Under the pieces are notes generated by a model. It made no database searches, was not told the origin of the DNA, and saw nothing but the letters and a program-made list of their open reading frames with translations. A program made the position numbers and the translations under genes. Of a DNA stretch of 64,000 bases, positions 43,732 to 53,122 are shown one piece after another. Every line of letters begins with the position of its first letter. Position 1 is the first letter of the stretch. Where the stretch lies: NCBI GenBank assembly GCA_963777735.1, contig CAVZRQ010000010.1, forward strand, positions 77,227 through 141,226. The letters run 5' to 3'. This stretch comes from ZC4RG30 sp963777735 (GTDB lineage Bacteria > Pseudomonadota > Gammaproteobacteria > Steroidobacterales > Steroidobacteraceae).

Positions 43732-46384
43732 ATGAGCACAAAGAATCGCTCGTTCCTGCATTTCTCGATGGTTCCGGCAGTCCTGCTGGGGAGCGTATTC
43801 GCTGTTGCCCAGGCGGCTGCCGCCACGAAGTGGTCTGATCCGGCCAGCTGGCCCAACCGCAAGGTTCCGGCTGCCGGGGAGAAGGTCACCATCGGCAAGG
43901 ACAAGGAAGTGATCCTCGATGTCAGCCCGCCAGCGCTGGGCGGTCTGTCCATCGACGGCAAGCTCAGCTTCGCCGACACCGCCGACATCGAGCTCACCAC
44001 CGAGTGGATCATGCTGCACGGTGAGCTCACCATCGGCACCGAAGCCAAGCCCCACACCCGCAAGGCCACCATCACCCTCACCGACAACGTGAAGGGTGAA
44101 GACGTGATGGCCGGCATGGGCGACCGCGGCATCATGCTGTCGGGCGGCACGCTGAACCTGCACGGTTCCACCACCCACACCTGGACCAAGCTGGCTGCGA
44201 CCGCCGACGGCCGGCGCGACCTCGATCCAGGTGCTGGACGCGAAGGGTTGGCGCGCGGGTGACGAAATCGTGCTGGCCTCGACGGACTTCAATCCCCGTC
44301 AGGCAGAGCGTCGCACGATTACCGCCAGTCAGCGGCAACACGATCACGCTCGACAAGAAACTCGACTACATGCACTTCGGCAAGATCACCTTCAACGTGG
44401 ATGAACGCGGTGAAGTTGGCCTGCTCACGCGCAACGTCAAGATCCAGGCATCGGAAGATGCGGCGCAGTCCTACTTCGGCGGCCACATCATGGCGATGCC
44501 CTCGAGCAAGATGTTCGTCTCCAGCGTCGAGCTGAACCGCATGGGCCAGCACATGACGCTGGCCCGGTATCCCATCCACTGGCATCTGGTGGGCGACGCC
44601 AAGGGCCAATACATCAAGAACGCCTCCATCCACGACACCTACAACCGCTGCGTGACGGTGCACGGCACGAACGATTTGCGCGTCGAGAACAACGTCACCT
44701 ACAACATCGTCGGTCACTGCTTCTTCCTGGAAGACGGCATCGAGCACGGCAACGAGTACGTCAGGAACCTCGCCATCCAGATCAAGTGCCATCCCACCAA
44801 GCCCTGCGTCCCGAACAATCTCGCCGCAAACGGCGAGCTCACCGTGAGTCGCCAGGACATCCGGCAAAACAGCATGTCCGGCAAGGAAACCCTGCTGCCC
44901 TCGGACAACACGGTGGCGGCTTACTGGATCACCAACCCGGACAACTCCTTCATCGACAACGTGGCCGCCGGTTCCGATGAGATCGGCTTCTGGTTTTCCC
45001 TGCCGATGCACCCGCAAGGGGCGTTCGCAGGCACGGAAGCCAGCAAGAACATCTGGCCGCGCCGAACGCCGCTGCGCGCATTCAGGGGCAACGTGGCGCA
45101 TTCCAACTTCGACGGGTTCATGATTGACCGGCACATCAACGAGGACAATACCTTCGGTCTGGCCTCCATTCCGTTGCTGCCGTTGAAAGATCCCAACGAT
45201 CTGGAGAGCGAAGCGCTGGAGACGCACTTCGAGAATCTCACCAGCTACAAGAACCGCAATGGTGGTCTCTGGGGCCGGGGCGACCTCTACGTCTACAGCA
45301 ACGCGAAATTTGCTGACAACGCCATTGGCATGACGCAGGCCGCTGGCGACATCGGCACCTCACGGTTCAGTTCACGGCTGGTTGATTCGCTGGTCGTGGG
45401 CGAGACCGAAAATATCGGCAACCCCACGACGCCCGAGGAAATCGCCTATGGCCGCAGCCTGCCGAAGCCTCTGATTCCGGATTTCCCCATCCGCGGCTAC
45501 GAATACTATGACTACCGCGATGATGTGGTGAACACGACATTCGTGAATTTCCAGGACAACAAGCTGCGAAAGACAGGCGCGCTTTCCTTCCTGCTGTTCA
45601 CGAGCGCGGGCCTCAGTACCGGAAGCACGATCAGCGGTGCGAAATTCGTCAACGCCAAGCCGGTCTATTTCCCGAAATTCGATACCAGGTTCGACAATGA
45701 CAACCGCGGCGGCAACGCGTATCGCACCCTGTCGTTCCACGACCTGGATGGTTCGATGACCGGCATCCGCGATTCCCACGTCATGCTCCACGACGGCGAG
45801 AACGACAGCGTCGTCACCGACGACACCTGCAAGATCGAGCCGACGTGGAACGCCTCGGTGTGCAAGGGTGATGTCGGCCGCCTGAATCTCTCCGACAGCA
45901 GAGGAGAACTTGCCGCGCGCGGTCAATCTCGAATCGCGGACCGCCCGGTACGCTTTGCTGGCTTCGATCGGTGGGATTGGTGCAAACGATCCACTCGTTC
46001 AGTCCCAGCGTGCCGCTCTGTTTGCCCGTCGTGCTCCGCAGGCGCCCATCGCGCTCGTTCGCAATGGCAAGGAATTCAAGATCTCCGGCGACCAGAGCAC
46101 TGTGAAGGCCGGCACCGAGATCAAGGTCAAAACCGAAAGGACTCAAGTCGACCTCAGTCTGAGCCGAAATGGACAAGGGCTCATGGGTCATCTTCGAACT
46201 GCCGGGTTTTGCCAAAGCAACATCCGGGACGGAGCAGAAGAGCATGGATGCATTGCGCGCAGCGAAGGAGACTTCCTATTTCAAGGACGGGGATGCCCTC
46301 TGGGTCAAGCTGGTGGCCGCTGCGCCGGTCAGCCCGATCATTCGCCCAACGGATCTGCAAGCCAGCATAACGGTCAGCCGATAA
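43732..46384 (+). CDS. Secreted G8-domain/beta-helix protein, copy 4, with four +1 frame breaks
   Basis: About 882 aa when four surplus bases (near 44204, 44328, somewhere in 45880-45990, and 46164) are removed; the total length then divides by three. It begins MSTKNRSFLHFSMVPAVLLG. The G8 domain and helix are as in the other copies (LARYPIHWHLVGDAKGQYIKNASIHDTYNRC). The helix shares KCHPTKPCVPNNLAANGE with copy 5 rather than the KKC form of copies 2 and 3. One break falls in the variable hinge, where comparison is least certain. It ends ASITVSR. Confidence 0.85.
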
Positions 46385-46404
46385 ACACCTTCCCGGAGAA
46401 CACC

Positions 46405-46800
46405 ATGAAACTGATTCTTACTGCCGCGCTCATCGTCCTCTCGCTGCCGTTGGCCGCTGCCGAACCCCAGACTGCCAGGCCCGCCGCGCGCCCGGCCAAC
46501 ACCGACACGATGGTGGTGAAGTTCCGCGCCAAGCCGGGCAAGAGCGAGGAAATGAAGGCCTTCTGGCTCGAGATGCAGAAGGAAGTGGCCCGCAGCGAGC
46601 CCGGCAATGTGTATTACGACCTGGCGGTCATGGCGAGTGATCCCGAGGTCTACGTGATCATCGAGCGTTACAAGGATGCTGCCGCCGTTGCGGCCCACGG
46701 CACGAGCGACAAGGCAAAGGCGATGTTCGCCAAGCTCGGCGAGCTGATGGAAGGTGCGCCCGATGCCGACTACATGAAGCTGGTCAGTCCGAGCAAGTAG
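46405..46800 (+). CDS. Exported ABM-domain (antibiotic biosynthesis monooxygenase-like) protein
   Basis: Protein of 131 aa from ATG 46405 (CCGGAGAA upstream). A signal peptide (1-19, ending LAAA) is followed by a Pro/Ala linker and a dimeric alpha-beta barrel: MVVKFRAKPGKSEEMKAFWLEMQKEVARSEPGNVYYDL, VYVIIERYKDAAAVAAHG, and MFAKLGELMEG. ABM domains act in cofactor-free oxidation or haem handling. Export is unusual for the family. It is inserted between G8 copies 4 and 5 in the same orientation, 20 bases after copy 4. Confidence 0.85.
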   Translation: MKLILTAALIVLSLPLAAAEPQTARPAARPANTDTMVVKFRAKPGKSEEMKAFWLEMQKEVARSEPGNVYYDLAVMASDPEVYVIIERYKDAAAVAAHGTSDKAKAMFAKLGELMEGAPDADYMKLVSPSK

Positions 46801-46834
46801 AAACGCCGGGCGGTGCCGAGGTGGGGTTGATGTC

Positions 46835-49485
46835 ATGAGCAGAAAGAATCGCTCGTTCCTGATTTCCTCACTGGTTCCAGCCGTGCTGCTGGGCAGCCTG
46901 TTTGCGGCTGCCCAGGCGGCTGACGCCACGAAATGGTCTGATCCTGCCAGCTGGCCCAACCGCAAGGTTCCGGCTGCCGGGGAGAAGGTCACCATCGGCA
47001 AGGACAAGGAAGTGGTGCTGGATATCAGCCCGCCAGCACTGGGCGGTCTGTCCATCGACGGCAAGCTCACCTTCGCCGACAACGCCGACCTCGAGCTGAC
47101 CACCGAGTGGATCATGCTGCACGGTGAGCTCGCCATCGGCAGCGAAGCCAAGCCCCACACCCGCAAGGCCACCATCACGCTCACCGACAACGTGAAGGGC
47201 GAAGACGTGATGGCCGGCATGGGCGACCGCGGCATCATGCTGTCGGGCGGCACGCTGAACCTGCACGGTTCCACCACCCACACCTGGACCAAGCTCTCCG
47301 CGACGGCCAACGCCGGCGCCACCTCCATCCAGGTGCTGGATGCCAGGGGCTGGAAGGTCGGCGACGAGATCGTGCTCGCGTCGACGGACTTCGATCCGCG
47401 TCAGGCCGAGCGTCGCACCATCACCGCCATCCGCGGCAACACGCTCACGCTCGACAAGAAGCTCGACTACATGCACTTCGGCAAGATCACCTTCGACGTG
47501 GATGAGCGCGGCGAAGTGGCGCTGATGACTCGCAACGTCAAGATCCAGGCTTCGGCCGACGCGGAGCAGTCGTACTTCGGCGGCCACATCATGGCGATGC
47601 CGTCGAGCAGGATGTTCGTCTCGGGCGTCGAGCTGAACCGCATGGGCCAGCACATGACGCTGGCGCGCTATCCCGATCCACTGGCATCTGGTGGGCGACG
47701 CCAAGGGCCAGTACATCAGGAACGCCTCCATCCACGACACGTACAGCCGCTGCGTGACGGTGCACGGCACGAACTTCCTGCGCGTCGAGAACAACGTCAC
47801 CTACAACATCGTCGGTCACTGCTTCTTCCTGGAAGACGGCATCGAGCACGGCAACGAGTTCGTCCGGAACCTCGCCATCCAGATCAAGTGCCATCCCACC
47901 AAGCCCTGCGTCCCGACCAATCTCGCCGCAAACGGCGAGATCACCGAGAATCGCCAGACCATCCGGCAAGTCAGCATGTCCGGCAAGGACACCCTGCTGC
48001 CCTCGGACAACACGGTGGCGGCTTACTGGATCACCAATCCGGACAACACCTTCATCGACAACGTGGCCGCCGGTTCTGATGAGAATGGTTTCTGGTTGTC
48101 GTTGCCGGAGCACCCGAACGGCCAGTTCCTGGGCACGGAGGTCAGCAAGAACACCTGGCCACGCCGAACAAAGCTCCGCGAGTTCAAGGGCAACGTGGCC
48201 CACTCCAACTTCGACGGGTTCATGTTCGACCGGAACATCAATGTGGAAAACGTCTTCGGGTTGGCCGGCCCCTCGTTCATGCCCAGGGAAAACCCCGCCG
48301 ACAACAACAGCAAGCGGCTGGAGACACACCTCGAGAATCTCACCACCTACAAGAACCGCAATGGCGGCTTCTGGGGCCGCGGCGAGATGTTTGTCGTCAG
48401 CAATCTGAAGACGGCGGACAATGCCATTGGTTACACGATGTCGACCGGTTCCATCGGCGATGACGTGTTCACCTCACGGGTGGTGGATTCGCTGTTCGTG
48501 GGCGAAACCGAGAACATCGGCAACCCCGTAACGCCGGAGGAAAAGGCCTACGGCCGCAGCCTGCCGAAACGCCTGATTCCCGATTTCCCGATCCGCGGCT
48601 ATGAGTACTACGATTACCGTCTTGACGTGGTCAACACCACATTCGTGAATTTCCAGGACAACAAACAGCGCGGAGCAGGCGGGCTTTCGTGGCTGTTGTT
48701 CACGGGCGCCGGGGTGACCACCGAAAACACCGTCACGGGTGCGAAGTACGTCAATGCCAAGCCCGTGTACTTTCCGAAAATCGACCCGCGGTTCGACAGT
48801 GACAACCGGGGTGGTGTGGCCTACCGGACCGCGGCGATCCACGATCTGGACGGCTCGACCACCGGCATCCCTGACTCCTATGTCCTGATCCACGACGGCG
48901 AGAACGACAGCGTCGCCACGGACGACACCTGCAAGATCCAGCCAACCTGGAACGCCGCTGTGTGCGCGGGTGATATCGGACGCATTCAGTTCGCCATCAG
49001 GAGGCCCGGACCCACAAGGGGTGCTGATCTTGCGCTGAAAGATGTTGCTCTGCGGTCCGCTGCGGCCGCGCCTGCACGGGCGGCTGCTCCTGCGGCGACG
49101 GTTCCTCCTCCGCGCGCGCCTGCTGGTCAAGAGTCCCATTGTCCTGAGCCGCAATGGCAAGGACTTCAAGATCACGGCCAACCAGAGCACGGTGCGCGCC
49201 GGTACCGAGATCCGTGTGAAGACCGAAAGACCGGAAGTTGCCATCAGCTTGACTGAAATGGCCAAAGACTCATGGGTCGTGTTCGAGCTGCCGGGTTTCG
49301 CCAACGCGACCTCCGGGAAGCAGCAGGACAGCCTCGACGCCCTGCGCAAGGCGACCGAGACTTCGTATTTCAAGGGTCCGGATGCCGTCTGGGTGAAACT
49401 GGTGATCCCGACCGCGCCCAAGGGCGTTGGCAGGGATCAGTTTGGCCCGTTGGATACTCAAGCCAGCATTACGGTAAGCCGATAA
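46835..49485 (+). CDS. Secreted G8-domain/beta-helix protein, copy 5, with two +1 frame breaks
   Basis: About 882 aa when surplus bases near 47675 and in 49115-49135 are removed. It begins MSRKNRSFLISSLVPAVLLG with a signal peptide ending AAQA. The G8 domain is nearly identical to that of copies 3 and 4, and the beta-helix carries KCHPTKPCVPTNLAANGE like copy 4. The hinge is Ala/Pro-rich (RSAAAAPARAAAPAATVPPP). The C-terminal domain ends ASITVSR. The last copy of the array; the ParDE-like pair follows on the opposite strand after 13 bases. Confidence 0.87.
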
Positions 49486-49498
49486 GCAACCCGGACCA

Positions 49499-49792
49499 TC
49501 AGGGCAGGAACCCGATCTCCCTCTGATGCCGCAGGGCGAGGATGCGCACCTCGTCCTGCGAGACGACGAAGCGATACAGGGCGACGTAGCCTGTACGCCC
49601 ATAAGAGATGACCAGCTCCCGCAATTCGCCTTCGACCCGCCGTCCGATCAGCGGGTGCGCGCGGAGATTGTCTACGGCCGACTGGATCGCCGTGACTGCG
49701 TCCAGCGCAGCGCCGGAATTTTCTTCGCGCAGGAAGTGAAACGCGCGCTCGATGTCCTGCAGCGATCGCGCTGAATAGACTACTTCCGCCAT
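49499..49792 (-). CDS. RelE/ParE-type toxin
   Basis: Protein of 97 aa from ATG 49792 (MAEVVYSARSLQDIERAFHFL). The ParE/RelE fold is visible: an N-terminal strand, two helices with the R-HPLIGRRVEGELRELV turn, and C-terminal strands (GYVALYRFVVSQDEVRILALRHQRE). ParE toxins poison gyrase and RelE toxins cut mRNA; this sequence looks closer to ParE. The start overlaps the antitoxin gene by 13 bases. Confidence 0.9.
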   Translation of the reverse strand: MAEVVYSARSLQDIERAFHFLREENSGAALDAVTAIQSAVDNLRAHPLIGRRVEGELRELVISYGRTGYVALYRFVVSQDEVRILALRHQREIGFLP

Positions 49793-50061
49793 GGCTTTGG
49801 CTTTGGTGCGGACTCCCCGGCGGCAAGACGCTTCATCCACGCGTGCACATCATCGGCCCGATAGACCTCGCCGGTTTTCTCGATGTCCCGGTCGGCGGCG
49901 AGGGCGTCCTTCACCAGGCTGCGCATCTGTTCTTCGTATTCAGTGTGCCGCTCTACCGCCTCGACGATCAGGCTATGGGCCGAGCGCCCAGTCTGCTTCG
50001 CCAGCGCACCGAGCCGGGCACGCAGCTTGGGTGGAAGGCGGATGGTGGTCGTTTCTGCCAT
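49780..50061 (-). CDS. Ribbon-helix-helix antitoxin (ParD/CopG-like)
   Basis: Protein of 93 aa from ATG 50061 (ATG 50073 adds four residues). The N-terminal TTTIRLPPKLRARLGALAKQTGRSAHSLIVEAVERH is a ribbon-helix-helix DNA-binding unit. The remainder, with VYRADDVHAWMKRLAAGE, would bind the toxin. The inverted repeat CTACAT/ATGTAG at 50079-50099 just upstream is a probable autoregulatory operator. Confidence 0.9.
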   Translation of the reverse strand: MAETTTIRLPPKLRARLGALAKQTGRSAHSLIVEAVERHTEYEEQMRSLVKDALAADRDIEKTGEVYRADDVHAWMKRLAAGESAPKPKPWRK

Positions 50062-50078
50062 GGTTGTGTCCATTCCGA

Positions 50079-50099
50079 CTACATATAGTACAAATGTAG
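50079..50099. promoter_or_regulatory. Inverted-repeat operator of the ParDE-like pair
   Basis: CTACAT and ATGTAG, 9 bases apart, lie 6 bases before the longer start of the antitoxin gene. RHH antitoxins bind such dyads, so this is the likely repressor site. Nothing else is seen in 50100-50174. Confidence 0.55.
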
Positions 50100-50174
50100 C
50101 ACAGTGCCATCACAGTATCGGCTGCAAACGCGTGGTTATTCAGTCCCGAACAAAGACGGGACTTTTGGCGTGGG

Positions 50175-52196
50175 CTATCGTTTCAAACCACCGCAGACGC
50201 GACCCGCTTCTCCGCCGGGCTCGCGGCACAGTGGATAGGACTTGAACTTCGCGTCGTTCAGCCCAACCCGATCAAGCAGGTCGAGGTAAGCCTTCCGGTA
50301 GGGTTCCTTGCGGAGGGGCTCCAGGCGCGGATCGACGCGCAGGAAGACGAGGCAGTTGGACCACTTGTCGTAGGCCAGTTCCAGCAGCTGCATGGCTTTG
50401 TCGGTGTCCCCGATGCTCAGATAGCCCGCTGCCGTTTCGTAGGGGCACACGTAGTATTCCGACCGTGCGGCTTCTTCCAACAGCGGCCTGGCCTTGTCGG
50501 TTTGTCCGGCGTAGCCGTAGGCCTGGGCCGCGATGATCTTCGCCAGGGGAGATGCCTCATCCAGCGCAAGCCCCTTGCTCGTCAGTTCGATGGCTCGCGC
50601 GTACTCCTTGCCCATGTAGGCACCGATGCCCGCGTCCGAGAAAATGAAACCCATCGTGGGATGCCGGTCCATCATCCGGATCCCCCATTCGCGTGACGCG
50701 GCTGTCTCTCCCATCAGGAACAGCGCCCAGTTTCCCCAGTCCGCGATCTCGACATTGAGCGGGTCGATCTGCTCGGCGCGCTGGAGCGATTGCTTCACCA
50801 GATCGGCCTGATTGAGGCCGCTGTAGTAGATGGCTAGGCCCAGTTCCGTCGTAGCCAGTTTCCCGCTCTTCTGTTTGGCCGCATCCAGGTACTTCCACGC
50901 CTCTTCCCACTTCCAGGCCAGTGCATAGGTCAGACCCAGCTCGGCCAGTGGCTCAGCAGCATCCTGGCGCAAGCTCTGCGCCGCTTCGAATGCCTCCACC
51001 ACTGCGGGGAACACCACCTTCGGCGTTTCGTAGTAGGCATAGATCCATCGCAGAGCCTTGCCCTTGGCCAGATGCGCGTCGTAGAAGTCCGGATCCAGTC
51101 TGATGGCACTGTCGAACAGGGTTACCGCCTTGTTCAAGGAATCGTATTGAGGCATCAGCAGGTACTTCCAACCCTGCACGTACAGTTCCATGGCCTCCCT
51201 GTTCTTCGTGGGCAGCCCGCCCAACCTCTCCAGCGCGCGCTGCTCGTCTTCGAGGATCGTGACTTCCAGTGAAGCCGTGACTGCCTTGGTGATGATGGAG
51301 CGGAGCAGTTCGTAGCCCTCATCCTCGGAATAGCGCGGCACGGTGTAGCGCTGCTTCCAGATCCGCTTGCCCGTCACCAGGTCATCCAGTTCCATGATGA
51401 CGAACGGGTTGTTGCCGGCCTGTGATTCCATCCTGCCGCCGAGGACATAGCGCACGTCAGGCAGCTTCAGCCTGATGTTGTCCTGGGTCCTGTCCTTCGG
51501 GTCTTCGAAACTGAATGAGGTGGCACGTTCCTTGGTCTGGAGACCGGAGATCTCCTTCAGATTGTCGATCAGTTCCCGCGTCAACTGATTGGCCCAGAGC
51601 TGCGCGGCCTCCGGTTGAGGGTCATAGACATCGAGAGGTACGACCATCAGGCCGGACCTTCCCGTTTCCAGCGGCACCTCGGCATTGTTCGATCGGGGCC
51701 ACCAGAACAGCGCGGCTGCGACAAGCAGCACGGCGGCCGTCACTGGCAGCAGCCAGGCCGGCCGGCCGCGCTGGTGAGGCGGGGCGGGGGAGAGAGGTGC
51801 GGCAATCTCTGGAGCGTTGGCTGCCGGCGCGGTGGTCTGTGAATCCGCGACCTTGCTCGCGCCCGCCGCCACCTCGCTGACCGGTGCGATGAACTGATAA
51901 CCGCGGCCACGAATAGTCTGAATGGTCTGCTGCAGCTCGCCGCTGTCGCCGAGCGCCTTGCGCGCACTCTTTATATGGTTGCTGAGCGTGGCATCGGAAA
52001 CCGGCCGGCCTTCCCAAACCGTTTCGAACAGCTCTTCGCGTGTGACCACGCGGTCTCGGCTGCGGATCAGGTAGACCAGCAGGTCGAAGACCTTGGGCTC
52101 CACGGGCACGGCGGTGCCACCGCTGCTGATCCGGTAACGGGCCGTATCGATCAGGAAATCGCCGACCAGGTACTGCCTGCCATCCGTCGCGGGCAT
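50175..52196 (-). CDS. Membrane-anchored winged-helix regulator with TPR-type periplasmic domain (CadC-like)
   Basis: Protein of 673 aa from ATG 52196 (GGGAGG upstream). An OmpR/CadC-type winged helix occupies about 8-105 (VEPKVFDLLVYLIRSRDRVVTREELFETVW; TIRGRGYQFIAPV). A single membrane helix lies at about 147-166, followed by a large periplasmic part. That part holds a region shared with TolB-like adenylate-cyclase-type regulators (about 178-310) and TPR-like repeats up to the C-terminus. No receiver domain is present, so it should sense signals outside the membrane. Divergent from the desaturase gene. Confidence 0.9.
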   Translation of the reverse strand: MPATDGRQYLVGDFLIDTARYRISSGGTAVPVEPKVFDLLVYLIRSRDRVVTREELFETVWEGRPVSDATLSNHIKSARKALGDSGELQQTIQTIRGRGYQFIAPVSEVAAGASKVADSQTTAPAANAPEIAAPLSPAPPHQRGRPAWLLPVTAAVLLVAAALFWWPRSNNAEVPLETGRSGLMVVPLDVYDPQPEAAQLWANQLTRELIDNLKEISGLQTKERATSFSFEDPKDRTQDNIRLKLPDVRYVLGGRMESQAGNNPFVIMELDDLVTGKRIWKQRYTVPRYSEDEGYELLRSIITKAVTASLEVTILEDEQRALERLGGLPTKNREAMELYVQGWKYLLMPQYDSLNKAVTLFDSAIRLDPDFYDAHLAKGKALRWIYAYYETPKVVFPAVVEAFEAAQSLRQDAAEPLAELGLTYALAWKWEEAWKYLDAAKQKSGKLATTELGLAIYYSGLNQADLVKQSLQRAEQIDPLNVEIADWGNWALFLMGETAASREWGIRMMDRHPTMGFIFSDAGIGAYMGKEYARAIELTSKGLALDEASPLAKIIAAQAYGYAGQTDKARPLLEEAARSEYYVCPYETAAGYLSIGDTDKAMQLLELAYDKWSNCLVFLRVDPRLEPLRKEPYRKAYLDLLDRVGLNDAKFKSYPLCREPGGEAGRVCGGLKR

Positions 52197-52217
52197 CGAA
52201 CGCCTCCCTTCCAGCAC

Positions 52218-52250
52218 TCGTTATCGAATCGTTAGCCAGTCGTTAGCGTC
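52218..52250. promoter_or_regulatory. Three direct TCGTTA repeats at 11-bp spacing
   Basis: TCGTTA occurs at 52218, 52229 and 52240, exactly 11 bases apart, close to one DNA turn. OmpR/PhoB-type winged helices bind such tandem direct repeats. The site lies just upstream of the winged-helix regulator and 88 bases before the divergent desaturase gene, so it likely serves either or both. Confidence 0.65.
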
Positions 52251-52332
52251 GCTTCAGGCGGCGACCGCAGGCGCTGAAAACAATACAGGCGCCCCCGGCA
52301 AACAACAACTTGCGCAACCAACGGAGAGTGTC

Positions 52333-53122
52333 ATGCCTACGCCGCTGCAGATCCTGATGGACCCCATTTCCCTGGCCGTGCTCGGAATCTACGCGGCGCT
52401 GCTGCTGCTTGAAGCCGTCTTCCCGGCCCGTCCGCTGCCCCGGGTGCGGGGTTGGCATGCCCGCGCGCTGGTTGTCTTCACCCTCTATTTCTTCGGCGCC
52501 TCCTACCTGCCGCTGCTGTGGGGCGAGACGCTGGCGCAGTACCAGCTGTTCAACCTGGAAGCACTGAACCCCTTCGTGGCAGCCGGCATCGCCGTGCTGA
52601 TCTTCGAGGGGCTGGTCTATGGGTGGCACCGCGCCATGCACGAGCAGCCACTGGTTGTGGCGTTCCTTCCACCAGATGCACCACAGCGCGGAGCGGCTGG
52701 ATGCGTTCGGCGCCTTCTACTTCAGCCCGCTGGATATCGTCGGCTTCACCTTCCTCAGCAGCATTGCCCTGTCCGTGGTCGGGCTGCCGGCCGAGGCGAT
52801 CACGTACTACCTCTACGCGACGATGTTCCTGGGCGCCTTCCAGCACACCAACATCCGCACGCCGCAGTGGCTGGGCTACATCGTGCAGCGGCCCGAAAGT
52901 CATAGCGTTCACCACGGACGTGGCATCCACCATTTCAACTACTCGGACCTGCCGCTGTTCGACATCCTGTTCGGCACTTTCCGCAACCCGAAGGCATTCG
53001 TCGAGAAGGCGGGTTTCGATGGGGCCTCTTCCGCGCAGATCCCGCAGATGCTGGTGTTCAGGGACATCGCCGCCAACGACTTCGCCCAGTCGGTCGGCTC
53101 CACGCAGCAGGGAGCGGCATGA
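52333..53122 (+). CDS. Sterol desaturase/fatty acid hydroxylase family protein, with one +1 frame break
   Basis: About 262 aa when a surplus C near 52645 is removed (MHESHWLWRSFHQMHHS in the corrected frame). Four hydrophobic segments and three histidine clusters (HRAMH, HQMHH, HSVHHG) are those of membrane di-iron fatty acid hydroxylases and sterol desaturases. It would act on lipid or sterol-like substrates in the inner membrane. The 3' end overlaps the start of the ScyD-like gene by 4 bases (ATGA). Divergent from the CadC-like regulator. Confidence 0.9.

Larger units (their letters stand above)
38282..49485 (+). repeat. Head-to-tail array of four G8-domain genes
   Basis: Start codons of successive copies are 2615, 2835 and 3103 bases apart; the last interval includes a 396-base ABM-domain gene. 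Long blocks are identical or nearly so at nucleotide level, for example around the NVKGEDVMAGMGDRG segment (near 38640, 41250, 44090 and 47190). Copies 2, 3 and 5 also share the GGTTGAT-like leader and MSRK start, so the duplicated unit carries its own ribosome site. Divergence is highest near the hinge before the C-terminal domain. Confidence 0.85.

Noticed and set aside
38282..49485. Phase variation or programmed frameshifting as the reason for the frame breaks in the G8 genes
   Set aside because: The breaks lie in very short runs (2-4 bases), at different places in each copy, and the same kind of break is found in polA and pgm. An artefact is simpler.
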